A stretch of DNA of 64,000 nucleotides from Mesorhizobium huakuii (GTDB taxonomy: Bacteria; Pseudomonadota; Alphaproteobacteria; Rhizobiales; Rhizobiaceae), in assembly GCF_014189455.1 (NCBI RefSeq), contig NZ_CP050296.1, positions 5,452,001 through 5,516,000 on the forward strand, read 5' to 3'. The translations under genes were made by a program, and so were the position numbers. Shown here in pieces: positions 57,012-64,000 of the stretch (position 1 is its first letter; the number at the start of each line of letters is the position of its first letter). The notes under the pieces were generated by a model. That model was given only the letters and a program-made list of their open reading frames with translations. It did not search any database and was not told the DNA's origin.

Positions 57012-58325
57012 ATGGCCCATTCCTACATGCCGGGCTTCGGCAACGATTTTGAGACCGAAACCTTGCCCGGCTCGCTGCCGCAGGGCCGGAACTCGCCGCA
57101 GCGGCCGGCCTATGGCCTCTATGCCGAGCAGCTTTCGGGCTCGCCCTTCACCGCCCCGCGCGGCACCAATGAGCGCTCCTGGCTCTACCGCATCCGGCCA
57201 AGCGTGAAACACACCGGCCGCTTCAAGGCGGCCAGCTATCCCCTGTGGAAGACCGCGCCCAACGTCGGCGACCACGAACTGGCGCTTGGCCAGTATCGCT
57301 GGAACCCGGTGCCGATGCCGACGGAGCCAACCGACTTTATCCAGGGTATGCGAAGCATCACCACGGCCGGCGACGTGCTCGGGCAGACGGGTATGGCCGC
57401 ACACGTCTATGTCGCCAACACATCGATGGTCGACGATCATTTCTTCAACGCCGACGGTGAGCTGCTGGTCGTGCCGCAGGTCGGCGCCCTGCGCCTGGTG
57501 ACCGAGATGGGCGTCATCGAGCTTCGACCCGGCGAGATCGCCGTGCTGCCGCGCGGCCTCGTCTTCAAGGTCGAACTCGTCGATGCCGAAGTGCGTGGCT
57601 ATGTCTGCGAAAACTACGGCGCCAAGCTGACCTTGCCCGATCGCGGCCCGATCGGCGCCAATTGCCTGGCCAATCCGCGCGACTTCAAGACGCCTTGCGC
57701 CTGGTTTGAGGAGAAGGAGACGCCGTGCCGGCTGATTGTGAAATGGTGCGGCAATTTCCACGTCACCGAGATTGGCCATTCACCGCTGGATGTTGTCGCA
57801 TGGCATGGCAACTACGCGCCCTACAAATATGATCTGGCAACCTTTTCGCCGGTCGGCGCCATCCTGTTCGATCACCCCGATCCGTCGATCTTCACCGTGC
57901 TGACTGCCCCAAGCGGCGAGGAGGGCACCGCCAACATCGACTTCGTCATCTTCCCGCCGCGCTGGCTGGTGGCAGAAGATACGTTCCGGCCGCCCTGGTA
58001 CCACCGCAACATTATGAGCGAGTTCATGGGGCTGATCCACGGCCAGTACGATGCCAAGGAAGAAGGGTTCGTGCCCGGCGGCATCAGCCTGCACAATCTG
58101 ATGCTGGCCCATGGCCCGGATGCGCCTGGCTTCGAAAAGGCCTCGCGCGCTGATCTGAAACCGGTCAAGCTCGACAACACCATGGCCTTCATGTTCGAGA
58201 CCCGTTTCCCGCAGATGCTGACCCGCTACGGCGCCGAACTGGAAACAAGGCAGGACAATTACATCGACTGCTGGGCCGACCTGAAGAAGCGTTTTAATGG
58301 TACGCCCGAGGGCGACTGGTCTTGA
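57012..58325 (+). CDS. hmgA: homogentisate 1,2-dioxygenase
   Basis: A 437-residue iron enzyme that opens the homogentisate ring to maleylacetoacetate. N-terminal [18 protein letters not shown], iron ligands in the stretch [19 protein letters not shown] near residue 335-355 and in [10 protein letters not shown] near residue 365. ATG at 57012 is preferred as AGGGAGG lies five bases ahead; a GTG at 56979 is upstream. Overlaps the MBL-fold gene. Confidence 0.96.
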   Translation: MAHSYMPGFGNDFETETLPGSLPQGRNSPQRPAYGLYAEQLSGSPFTAPRGTNERSWLYRIRPSVKHTGRFKAASYPLWKTAPNVGDHELALGQYRWNPVPMPTEPTDFIQGMRSITTAGDVLGQTGMAAHVYVANTSMVDDHFFNADGELLVVPQVGALRLVTEMGVIELRPGEIAVLPRGLVFKVELVDAEVRGYVCENYGAKLTLPDRGPIGANCLANPRDFKTPCAWFEEKETPCRLIVKWCGNFHVTEIGHSPLDVVAWHGNYAPYKYDLATFSPVGAILFDHPDPSIFTVLTAPSGEEGTANIDFVIFPPRWLVAEDTFRPPWYHRNIMSEFMGLIHGQYDAKEEGFVPGGISLHNLMLAHGPDAPGFEKASRADLKPVKLDNTMAFMFETRFPQMLTRYGAELETRQDNYIDCWADLKKRFNGTPEGDWS

Positions 58326-59194
58326 GCGGCAAGCCGATGCCGGATCGACTGGTGCTTCTCGGCTCGAAGGGTGGCCCGGCGCTGCGGCCAGGCGGGCCGT
58401 GGCCAAGTTCATCGCTGCTTGAGATCGGTGGGCGAACCATCGTCGTCGATTGCGGGCTCGGCGTGACGCGCGGCCTGGTCGATGCCGGCATCAGCCTCAA
58501 GGCGCTCGACCTGATCTTCATCACGCACCTGCATTCCGACCATGTGCTGGAACTGGGGCCGCTGATCCACACCGCCTGGACAGCGGGGCTGGCGACGCCG
58601 GCCAACGTGTTCGGGCCCGCCGGCATCGGTCACTACTGGCGGCGCTTCTGCCAGGCGATGGAATTCGACATCGAGATCCGCATCGTTGACGAGGGTCGGC
58701 CCGATATTCGCGAGTTGGTTTCGATCGACGAATTCGGCGAGGGGCAGGTGGTCGAGCAAGGCGGCCTGAAAGTGACGGCGCTTCGCGCCGATCATCCGCC
58801 GGTGACCGATTGCTTTGCTCTGCGCTTCGACCATGGCGGCCAAAGCGTGGTGTTTTCCGCCGACACGGCCTTCTTTCCACCGCTCGCCGATTTTGCCGAG
58901 GGTGCCGACATTCTTGTCCACGAAGCCATGCTGGAGGAAGGCATCGAGCGGCTGGTTGCCCGAACCGGCAACGGCGCTCGGCTTAAGGAACATCTGCTCG
59001 CCAGCCACAGCTTTGCCGAAGAAGCAGGGCGCATCGCCTGCAATGCCGGCGTGAAGAGACTGGTGCTCAACCACCTCATTCCCGCTGACGACCCCGACAT
59101 CGGCGAGGCCGACTGGATCGCCGCTGCCAGGAAAACATGGGCCGGCGACTTGACGATCGCCCGCGACGGCCTTGTTGTGGAGTTTCGGGAGTGA
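58322..59194 (+). CDS. MBL-fold metallo-hydrolase
   Basis: A 290-residue metallo-beta-lactamase-fold protein. Zinc motif HLHSDH near residue 67, histidine in VLVHEAML region near residue 200, and [23 protein letters not shown] close to the C-terminus, as in RNase Z-like and arylsulfatase-like members. Its role in the hmgA operon is not known. TTG at 58322 overlaps the hmgA stop; the ATG at 58337 is another possible start. Confidence 0.85.
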   Translation: MSGKPMPDRLVLLGSKGGPALRPGGPWPSSSLLEIGGRTIVVDCGLGVTRGLVDAGISLKALDLIFITHLHSDHVLELGPLIHTAWTAGLATPANVFGPAGIGHYWRRFCQAMEFDIEIRIVDEGRPDIRELVSIDEFGEGQVVEQGGLKVTALRADHPPVTDCFALRFDHGGQSVVFSADTAFFPPLADFAEGADILVHEAMLEEGIERLVARTGNGARLKEHLLASHSFAEEAGRIACNAGVKRLVLNHLIPADDPDIGEADWIAAARKTWAGDLTIARDGLVVEFRE

Positions 59195-59196
59195 CG

Positions 59197-59526
59197 ATGG
59201 CCGACGACGAGCCTTGGGACGAAGTGGATGAATCCGGGACGACGTCCTGGGCGCAGCTCTCTCCATTCCTCGATCAAGTGGAGGACTTGCCGTCCTTTGC
59301 CCGTTTCATCGATGCGCTGCGGAAGGACCGCGAGGACGCCGATCGCAAAGAGGCTGCGAGGCCGGGACCATCCGATCCCGGTTGGAATGGCTGGCGTAAC
59401 GACTCGATCCGTGACTTTCTCGAATCGGCAGTCGCCTGGGCCGAAACCAAACCTGCGCATCTAGCTGACGAAAATCCCTGGAAAGCCGCGGCCAGAATTC
59501 TCTATGCCGGCAAATATTACGAATAA
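59197..59526 (+). CDS. hypothetical protein
   Basis: A 109-residue acidic soluble protein beginning two bases after the MBL-fold stop. It has the pattern LPSFARFIDALRKDRE and, in the second half, NDSIRDFLESAVAWAE followed by NPWKAAARILYAGKYYE; this layout recalls small immunity-type or DUF7660-like proteins but I am not sure. It lies 15 bases ahead of fahA, inside the tyrosine operon. Confidence 0.65.
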   Translation: MADDEPWDEVDESGTTSWAQLSPFLDQVEDLPSFARFIDALRKDREDADRKEAARPGPSDPGWNGWRNDSIRDFLESAVAWAETKPAHLADENPWKAAARILYAGKYYE

Positions 59527-59541
59527 TTATTGGGAGGACGC

Positions 59542-60556
59542 ATGAAGCTTGCCACATTGAAGGACGGGACGCGTGACGGAAAACTCGTCGTCGTCTCGCG
59601 CGATCTGACGCAGTACACCGATGCCTCGTTCCTGGCGCGTACGCTGCAGGCGGCACTCGACGACTGGCAGCGAATTTCGCCGCATCTCGGCACAATCGCG
59701 GAATCGCTGGAGAACAATGCGGTGCCGTCGGCGCGCTTTCACGAGCACGACGCACTTTCGCCGCTGCCGCGCGCCTATCAATGGGCTGACGGGTCCGCCT
59801 ATGTGAACCATGTCGAACTGGTCCGCAAAGCGCGCGGCGTCGAGATGCCGGCGAGTTTCTGGACCGACCCGCTGATCTATCAGGGCGGCTCGGACTCCTT
59901 CATTGCGCCGCGCGATCCGATCCGCATGGCCGACGAAGCCTTCGGCATCGATATGGAAACGGAAGTCGCGGTCATCGTCGACGATGTGCCGATGGGCGCA
60001 AGCCTCGATGATGCGCGCGCCGCCATCCGGCTGGTCATGCTGGTCAACGATGTGAGCGCTGCGCGCGCTCACCGGGCCGGAATTGGCCAAGGGTTTCGGC
60101 TTTTTCCAGTCGAAACCATCCTCGGCTTTTTCGCCGGTCGCGGTGACGCCGGATGAGCTCGGCGACGCCTGGGACGGCGGCAAGGTCAGCCTGCCGCTGC
60201 TTGCGGACCTCAACGGCAAGCCCTTCGGCCGCGCCAATGCCGGCGTCGACATGACCTTCGATTTTCCGGCGCTGATCGTCCATGCGGCCAGGACAAGGTC
60301 GCTGGCGGCAGGCACCATCATCGGCTCGGGCACGGTCTCCAACAAGCTCGACGGCGGCCCGGGCAAGCCGGTCTCGGCGGGCGGCGCCGGCTATTCCTGC
60401 ATTGCCGAACTGCGCATGATCGAGACCATTGAGAGTGGCGAACCCAAGACCCCGTTCCTGCGCTTCGGTGACACGGTGCGCATCGAGATGAAGGACAAAA
60501 CCGGGCATTCGATCTTCGGCGCCATAGAGCAGAAGGTCGAGAAATACGCGGGATAG
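59542..60556 (+). pseudogene. fahA: fumarylacetoacetate hydrolase gene with a one-base frame break
   Basis: Splits fumarylacetoacetate into fumarate and acetoacetate, the last step of tyrosine catabolism. The N-terminal half is intact (YQWADGSAYVNHVELVRKA, SFWTDPLIYQGGSD, FGIDMETEVAVIVDDVPMGA, MLVNDVS). At 60058 an extra G shifts the frame; the continuation LRALTGPELAKGFGFFQSKP and GSGTVSNK, FGDTVRIEM is in the next frame to 60556. Repaired length is about 338 residues. GGGAGG precedes the ATG at 59542. A sequence error is likely, since all catalytic regions are conserved. Confidence 0.88.
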
Positions 60557-60565
60557 GGGGACGAA

Positions 60566-60859
60566 ATGACGGGCGAGGCTTTCTACCTGCTGGCCGGCGT
60601 CTGGGCGATCGCCATACTGGTCGTCTTCATCCTGGCGATCCGGCTGAGCTATCGCATCGAGGCGCGCTCACCGGACCTGACCAACCGCAGCGGCTACCCG
60701 CGCAAGGCGATGATGTTCCACACCATCACCAACATGAAAGTCGCGCGGGACGAGGAAACGCAGGCCATGCGCCAGCGCATGAACGGGTTGCTGCTGATCG
60801 TTCTTGCTGGATTCGCGATCATGGCGGCAGGCTTGCATCTGGTGCGGTCAGGAGGATGA
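60566..60859 (+). CDS. small membrane protein
   Basis: A 97-residue protein with two predicted helices, at about residues 7-25 (LLAGVWAIAILVVFILAI) and 74-92 (GLLLIVLAGFAIMAAGLHL), and a basic loop between. No family recognised. It lies in the tyrosine operon, nine bases after fahA and four before dinB. Confidence 0.65.
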   Translation: MTGEAFYLLAGVWAIAILVVFILAIRLSYRIEARSPDLTNRSGYPRKAMMFHTITNMKVARDEETQAMRQRMNGLLLIVLAGFAIMAAGLHLVRSGG

Positions 60860-60863
60860 TCTC

Positions 60864-61384
60864 GTGACCTTGCTGGATCATCTGCGCCGCATGGCCGGAA
60901 ACAATCTCTGGTCGAACGACCGGCTCTATCGTGCCGTGCTGGCGCTCAAGCCCGGAGAGTTCGAGGCTGAGCGCACCAGCTTCTTCCCGTCGATCAAGGC
61001 AACGCTCAACCACATTCTGGCGGTCGATCATCTCTATCTCGATTTTCTCGAAGAGGGCGGTGTCGGTGCGGCCGCCTACGATGACTTCGTGCCGTTCGAT
61101 GCGCCACAGGCCCTGTTTGCCGCCCAGACCGCGGCGGATCGGCGTCTGATCGCTTTCTGCCATGGCCTGTCGGAGACCGATCTCGATCGCCGCGTGATTA
61201 CCGACCGGCGCGAGGATGGCATGATCCCGGAAAAGATCGGCGACATCTGCACGACATCCATCACCGGGGCCAGGTACACGCGATGCTCTCTGGCAGTTCA
61301 GTCACGCCACCCCAACTCGACGAGTTCCTGCTCGACTATGATTTGAAGGTGAGGAAGGAAGAGGTCGAGCGGCTGGGGCTCTAG
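60864..61384 (+). pseudogene. DinB family protein gene with a frame break
   Basis: GTG start with AGGAGG eight bases ahead. The first 127 residues match the DinB four-helix fold (MAGNNLWSNDRLYRAV, ATLNHILAVDHLYLDFLE). After IPEKIGDI the frame changes: HHRGQVHAMLSG, with the metal-binding histidines, and PPQLDEFLLDYD lie in another frame to 61384. One base is missing near 61246; a longer in-frame loss around the usual HLFxHQ stretch is also possible. DinB proteins are metal-dependent thiol transferases. The last four bases overlap the antitoxin gene. Confidence 0.75.
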
Positions 61385-61572
61385 TTGTAGGTAATCGGCC
61401 CTTCCGAGACCGAGGCGGAGCCGATGCGTGGTTGAGGGCCAAGCTGAGCCGGCGGAGGCAAAAGACGCGCTACAGGCTTGCCGTGCCGGGTGATCACAAT
61501 CTCTTCGCCGGCTTTCGCGCGCCTTACGAGTTCCGACAGTTTGGCTCTGGCTTCGGTTATGGAGACGTTCAC
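61381..61572 (-). CDS. Phd/YefM family antitoxin without a visible toxin
   Basis: A 63-residue protein with the Phd/YefM DNA-binding fold: ITEARAKLSELVRRAKAGEEIVITRHGKPVARLLP. The C-terminal toxin-binding tail is short. Downstream lies only the convergent dinB gene; no VapC, Doc or RelE-type frame is seen on either side, so it is an orphan here. A perfect palindrome TGATCT-N6-AGATCA lies 15 bases ahead of its start. Confidence 0.8.
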   Translation of the reverse strand: MNVSITEARAKLSELVRRAKAGEEIVITRHGKPVARLLPPPAQLGPQPRIGSASVSEGPITYN

Positions 61573-61586
61573 GGCTCGACCTCTTG

Positions 61587-61604
61587 TGATCTGAGCTTAG
61601 ATCA
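61587..61604. promoter_or_regulatory. candidate antitoxin operator TGATCT-N6-AGATCA
   Basis: Inverted repeat with perfect six-base arms and a six-base spacer, 15 bases ahead of the antitoxin start. Phd-type proteins usually bind such palindromes to repress their own gene. Confidence 0.5.
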
Positions 61605-61633
61605 AAGCCGATCGAGCCGCAAACCAGTGTAGC

Positions 61634-62749
61634 TCAGGCCGCCTTGCCGTCCATCTTGATCACGCCACGCTTGATCTGGTCCTGCTCGATCGATTCGAAC
61701 AGCGCGCGGAAATTGCCCTCGCCAAAGCCTTCGTCGCCCTTCCTCTGGATAAATTCGAAGAAGATCGGGCCGATCACGGTTTTGGAAAAAATCTGCAGCA
61801 GGATCTTGGTCATGCCGCCGTCGACCACGCCTTCGCCGTCGATCAGGATGCCGTGCTTCTTCATCCGCTCGATCGGCTCGTCATGGCCGTTCACACGGTC
61901 ATAGGACATATCGTAATAGGTTTCCGGCGGGCCTGGCATGAACTTCAGCCCGTTGTCGGCAAGCTTGTCGGTGGCGGCATAGATTTCGTCGGTGCCGACA
62001 GCGATGTGCTGGATGCCTTCGCCATTGTACTTTTTCAAGTACTCGGCGATCTGGCTGGTCTCGTCCTTGGATTCGTTGAGCGGGATGCGGATCTTGCCGC
62101 AAGGCGAGGTGATGGCGCGGCTGACCAGGCCGGTGATCTTGCCGTCAATGTCGAAGAAATGGATCTGTTTGAAGCCGAACAACTCGCGGTAGAAATCCCA
62201 CCATTTGTCCATCTGGCCGCGATAGACATTGTGGGTGAGGTGGTCGAGGAAATAGAAGCCGACGCCTTGCGGCCGCGGATCGCGCGCGCCGAGCCACTCG
62301 AATTGGGCGTCGTAGGCCGAGCCCTTCTTGCCGTAGGCGTCGATAAAATAGAGCAGCGAACCGCCGATGCCGACGATCGCCGGCACGTCGAGCGCCTTGT
62401 CGTCGTCTTCGTAGGGCGTCGCGCCCTTGGCAACGGCGTGGTCGAACGCATGCTTGGCATCGACAACGCGCCAGGCCATCGAGGCCGCGCACGGGCCGTG
62501 CTTGTCGGCGAACTTCATCGCATGCGAGCCCGGCTCGGCATTGACGACATAGTTGATGTCGCCCTGGCGCCAGACGGTGATGTCCTTGCTGCGGTGCTTG
62601 GCCACAGCCACATAGCCCATGCGAGTGAACAGTTCGGCCAACTTCTGCGGCTCCGGATGCGCGAACTCGACGAACTCGAAACCATCGGTGCCGGCAGGAT
62701 TGTCTTTGCTGATCGTGGCGGGCGGGGCGTCGTGTGGGAAGGGACCCAT
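61634..62749 (-). CDS. hppD: 4-hydroxyphenylpyruvate dioxygenase
   Basis: A 371-residue iron enzyme that makes homogentisate, the substrate of hmgA. The first iron histidine is in LDHLTHNVYRGQMDKW near residue 165, the second in IQHIAVGTDEIY near residue 250, and the glutamate in GPIFFEFIQRKGDEGFGEGNF near residue 335. ATTCCTCC on the + strand ahead of the start (GGAGGAAT on the coding strand) gives a good ribosome site. It is divergent from an Lrp-type regulator. Confidence 0.96.
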   Translation of the reverse strand: MGPFPHDAPPATISKDNPAGTDGFEFVEFAHPEPQKLAELFTRMGYVAVAKHRSKDITVWRQGDINYVVNAEPGSHAMKFADKHGPCAASMAWRVVDAKHAFDHAVAKGATPYEDDDKALDVPAIVGIGGSLLYFIDAYGKKGSAYDAQFEWLGARDPRPQGVGFYFLDHLTHNVYRGQMDKWWDFYRELFGFKQIHFFDIDGKITGLVSRAITSPCGKIRIPLNESKDETSQIAEYLKKYNGEGIQHIAVGTDEIYAATDKLADNGLKFMPGPPETYYDMSYDRVNGHDEPIERMKKHGILIDGEGVVDGGMTKILLQIFSKTVIGPIFFEFIQRKGDEGFGEGNFRALFESIEQDQIKRGVIKMDGKAA

Positions 62750-62834
62750 GGTATTCCTCCAAAAGCTCGGGTGGCCTGAAAATGCCAGCTCACAGCATCA
62801 TAGCGCGGAGCCGGCGCATGGTGCTTGCATTCAA

Positions 62835-62860
62835 ACGCTTGAAATGATCATCTCATGCGT
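62835..62860. promoter_or_regulatory. candidate Lrp-type operator between hppD and lrp-like gene
   Basis: Palindrome centred on TGATCA: TGAAATGATCATCTCA at 62840-62855, with further arms ACGC/GCGT outside. It ends 27 bases ahead of the Lrp-type start, where autoregulation would act. Confidence 0.55.
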
Positions 62861-62887
62861 GAAACATGCACCGTGAGAGGCAAAACC

Positions 62888-63355
62888 ATGGATGAGACGC
62901 GCATTGATCAGTTTGACCGCAAGATAATGGCGCTCCTGCAGGGCGATGCGCGGCTCACCAACAACGATCTCTCGGAGCGGGTGAACCTGTCGGCATCGCA
63001 GTGCTCGCGCCGCCGCCAGCGGCTCGAGGAAGACGGCTATATCAAGGGCTATCGGGCGGTGCTCGACCGCGACAAGCTCGGCTTCTCGCTGGTCAACGTC
63101 ATCTCAGTGACCTTGGCCACCCACAACCGCGACAACGCAAGGCGCTTCGGCGAATTGGTGGCGCGGCTGCCCGAGGTGCAGGAGGCGCATGCGCTGACCG
63201 GCGAAATGGATTACATCCTGAAAGTGGTGACGCCCGATCTGAAGTCGCTGTCGGAGTTCGTCAACGGCGTGCTCCTGCCACACGAATCCGTGCAGCATGT
63301 GAAGACGGCGATCGTTCTCGAAACGCTGAAAGAAACCGGCGCGCTGCCGATTTAG
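62888..63355 (+). CDS. Lrp/AsnC family transcriptional regulator
   Basis: A 155-residue regulator with an N-terminal helix-turn-helix (FDRKIMALLQGDARLTNNDLSERVNLSASQCSRRRQRLEEDGYI) and a C-terminal RAM ligand domain (VQEAHALTGEMDYILKV). Divergent from hppD, so it probably responds to tyrosine or a related amino acid and controls hppD. ATG at 62888 chosen as GAGAGG lies ahead; an earlier frame start at 62855 has none. It overlaps the next gene by four bases, end to end. Confidence 0.92.
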   Translation: MDETRIDQFDRKIMALLQGDARLTNNDLSERVNLSASQCSRRRQRLEEDGYIKGYRAVLDRDKLGFSLVNVISVTLATHNRDNARRFGELVARLPEVQEAHALTGEMDYILKVVTPDLKSLSEFVNGVLLPHESVQHVKTAIVLETLKETGALPI

Positions 63356-63690
63356 CCCTTCGACTGCTGGATCAGCCCATAAAGATTCGTGCAGCGCGCA
63401 CCCGAGCGGCAATAGGCAAACACCGGGCCTTCCAGGGCTTCCAGCGCCTCGGCCTGGTCCTCGACATTCTCGGCGGTGATCTGGCCGCTGATCACGGGGA
63501 TGTAGCGGAAGGCGAGGCCGGCGGCTTCGACCGCCGAGCCGATGCTTTTGGCCGAAGGCTGGCCGGGTTGCTCATCGTCAGGCCGGTTGCAGATGACGCT
63601 CTTGAAGCCGGCTTCCTTGATGGCGGCGAGGTCTTCGGGCTGGATCTGGCCAGAGACCGAATAGTCGTCGCTGATTTCGCGGTATTCCAT
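63352..63690 (-). CDS. TIGR01244 family protein (DUF442-type sulfur transferase/phosphatase)
   Basis: A 112-residue protein with the phosphatase/rhodanese-like P-loop CRSGAR near residue 98 (FAYCRSGARCTNL) and the N-terminal DYSVSGQIQPEDL that marks the group. Fused to beta-lactamase-fold proteins in some species (Blh type); here it stands alone. It may handle sulfane sulfur or phosphate esters. The ATG at 63690 fits the family start. Convergent with the Lrp-type gene. Confidence 0.87.
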   Translation of the reverse strand: MEYREISDDYSVSGQIQPEDLAAIKEAGFKSVICNRPDDEQPGQPSAKSIGSAVEAAGLAFRYIPVISGQITAENVEDQAEALEALEGPVFAYCRSGARCTNLYGLIQQSKG

Positions 63691-63876
63691 GGCAGCATCC
63701 TCGCAATCTGATTTGTCGGGGAGTCTTGCCATTCCCCGACGCGGCCGGCAATCCGCCGGCGGAAATCGTTCCGCAGAGATAGACGTTTCCGGTGAGGATT
63801 CCAACTCAGGCCGCCCAGGCGGGGAACGGATCGGGCAGGCCGCGCCACAGTTCGGGCTGAAAATCCTCGGCCAAAA

Positions 63877-63899
63877 AAGGCGGAGACTGGCTCCGCCTT
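63877..63899 (-). terminator. rho-independent terminator of the gene at the window end
   Basis: Nine-base perfect stem AAGGCGGAG/CTCCGCCTT with a five-base loop. On the minus strand the stem ends in a run of six T. It lies 19 bases past the stop of the minus-strand gene that enters from the right. Confidence 0.9.
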
Positions 63900-63917
63900 T
63901 CCGGGCACGGCAGCTTC

Positions 63918-64000
63918 TCAGCTGCCGAGAATGGCGCCTTTGATCTGGCGGATGTTGTTGTGCATCATGTCGATATAGGTCGAGCCGGGGCCATCGGGCT
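63918..64000 (-). CDS. C-terminus of a metal ABC transporter binding protein (partial)
   Basis: Only the last 27 or so residues lie in the window, reading DGPGSTYIDMMHNNIRQIKGAILGS before the stop. This resembles the C-terminus of zinc/manganese-type (ZnuA/TroA) periplasmic binding proteins. Call is tentative because of the short length; a strong terminator follows the stop. Confidence 0.45.
   Translation of the reverse strand, partial: PDGPGSTYIDMMHNNIRQIKGAILGS

Overview
The window reads as chromosome of a high-GC alphaproteobacterium of the Rhizobiales, most likely Mesorhizobium or a close relative. Supporting signs are the lineage-typical small families (DUF4170, DUF2093, a stand-alone TadG-like protein, a TIGR01244-type protein), the type I QueF, and several copies of short palindromic intergenic repeats typical of that group (CCCAAAA...TTTTGGG and GCAATTCC...GGAATTGC types). 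No rRNA, tRNA or CRISPR array was seen.

Layout. 1-8.4 kb: LysE-type exporter, TadG-like von Willebrand protein, HAD phosphatase with ribF, HdeD, a secreted phosphoesterase and a MipA/OmpV outer-membrane protein. 8.6-20 kb: ileS, a lipoprotein with a broken frame, tadA, rluB-like pseudouridine synthase with long repeat-rich tails, rsmD, a pair of M16 peptidases and a patatin. 20.1-26.4 kb: a lower-GC accessory island with vsr and a cytosine-5 DNA methyltransferase on the + strand, converging on a minus-strand operon (truncated adenine methyltransferase, unknown protein, nuclease-helicase, unknown 155-residue protein). The helicase is split by an IS256-family element with a visible target duplication. 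26.6-34.4 kb: efp and epmA (divergent), pmbA, a CysQ-like phosphatase, and lipid A/core genes (DUF4170, DUF374 acyltransferase, waaA, lpxK). 34.5-41.3 kb: LysR/EamA pair, an ISAs1-family element sitting inside a palindromic repeat, mutL (frame broken) and a second LysR gene. 41.4-50 kb: MttB-family methyltransferase (frame broken), Tat-type solute-binding protein, two related small secreted proteins on either side of a beta-helix protein, queF, and an old-yellow-enzyme-type demethylase (frame broken). 50-56.4 kb: MarR and membrane protein, polysaccharide deacetylase, GGDEF-EAL protein, kbl-tdh threonine degradation. 56.4-64 kb: tyrosine/homogentisate catabolism (MarR, hmgA, fahA with broken frame, hppD, Lrp-type regulator), an orphan Phd-type antitoxin, dinB (broken frame), and the end of a metal-transport binding protein.

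How the genes work together. hppD, hmgA and fahA give three of the four steps from 4-hydroxyphenylpyruvate to fumarate and acetoacetate; the isomerase is not in the window. tdh and kbl convert threonine to glycine and acetyl-CoA. EpmA would lysylate EF-P encoded next to it. WaaA and LpxK act on lipid A. Vsr would repair deamination at sites methylated by the adjacent methyltransferase, a process known in E. coli to involve MutL.

The strongest cross-cutting observation is that seven otherwise intact, conserved genes each carry a frame break that is usually a single base. This points to sequence errors or to a mutator history; mutL itself is one of the seven, and at two sites (possibly three) repairing the frame restores a GANTC motif, the CcrM methylation site of this class. 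The most interesting accessory locus is the decayed vsr/dcm/nuclease-helicase island.
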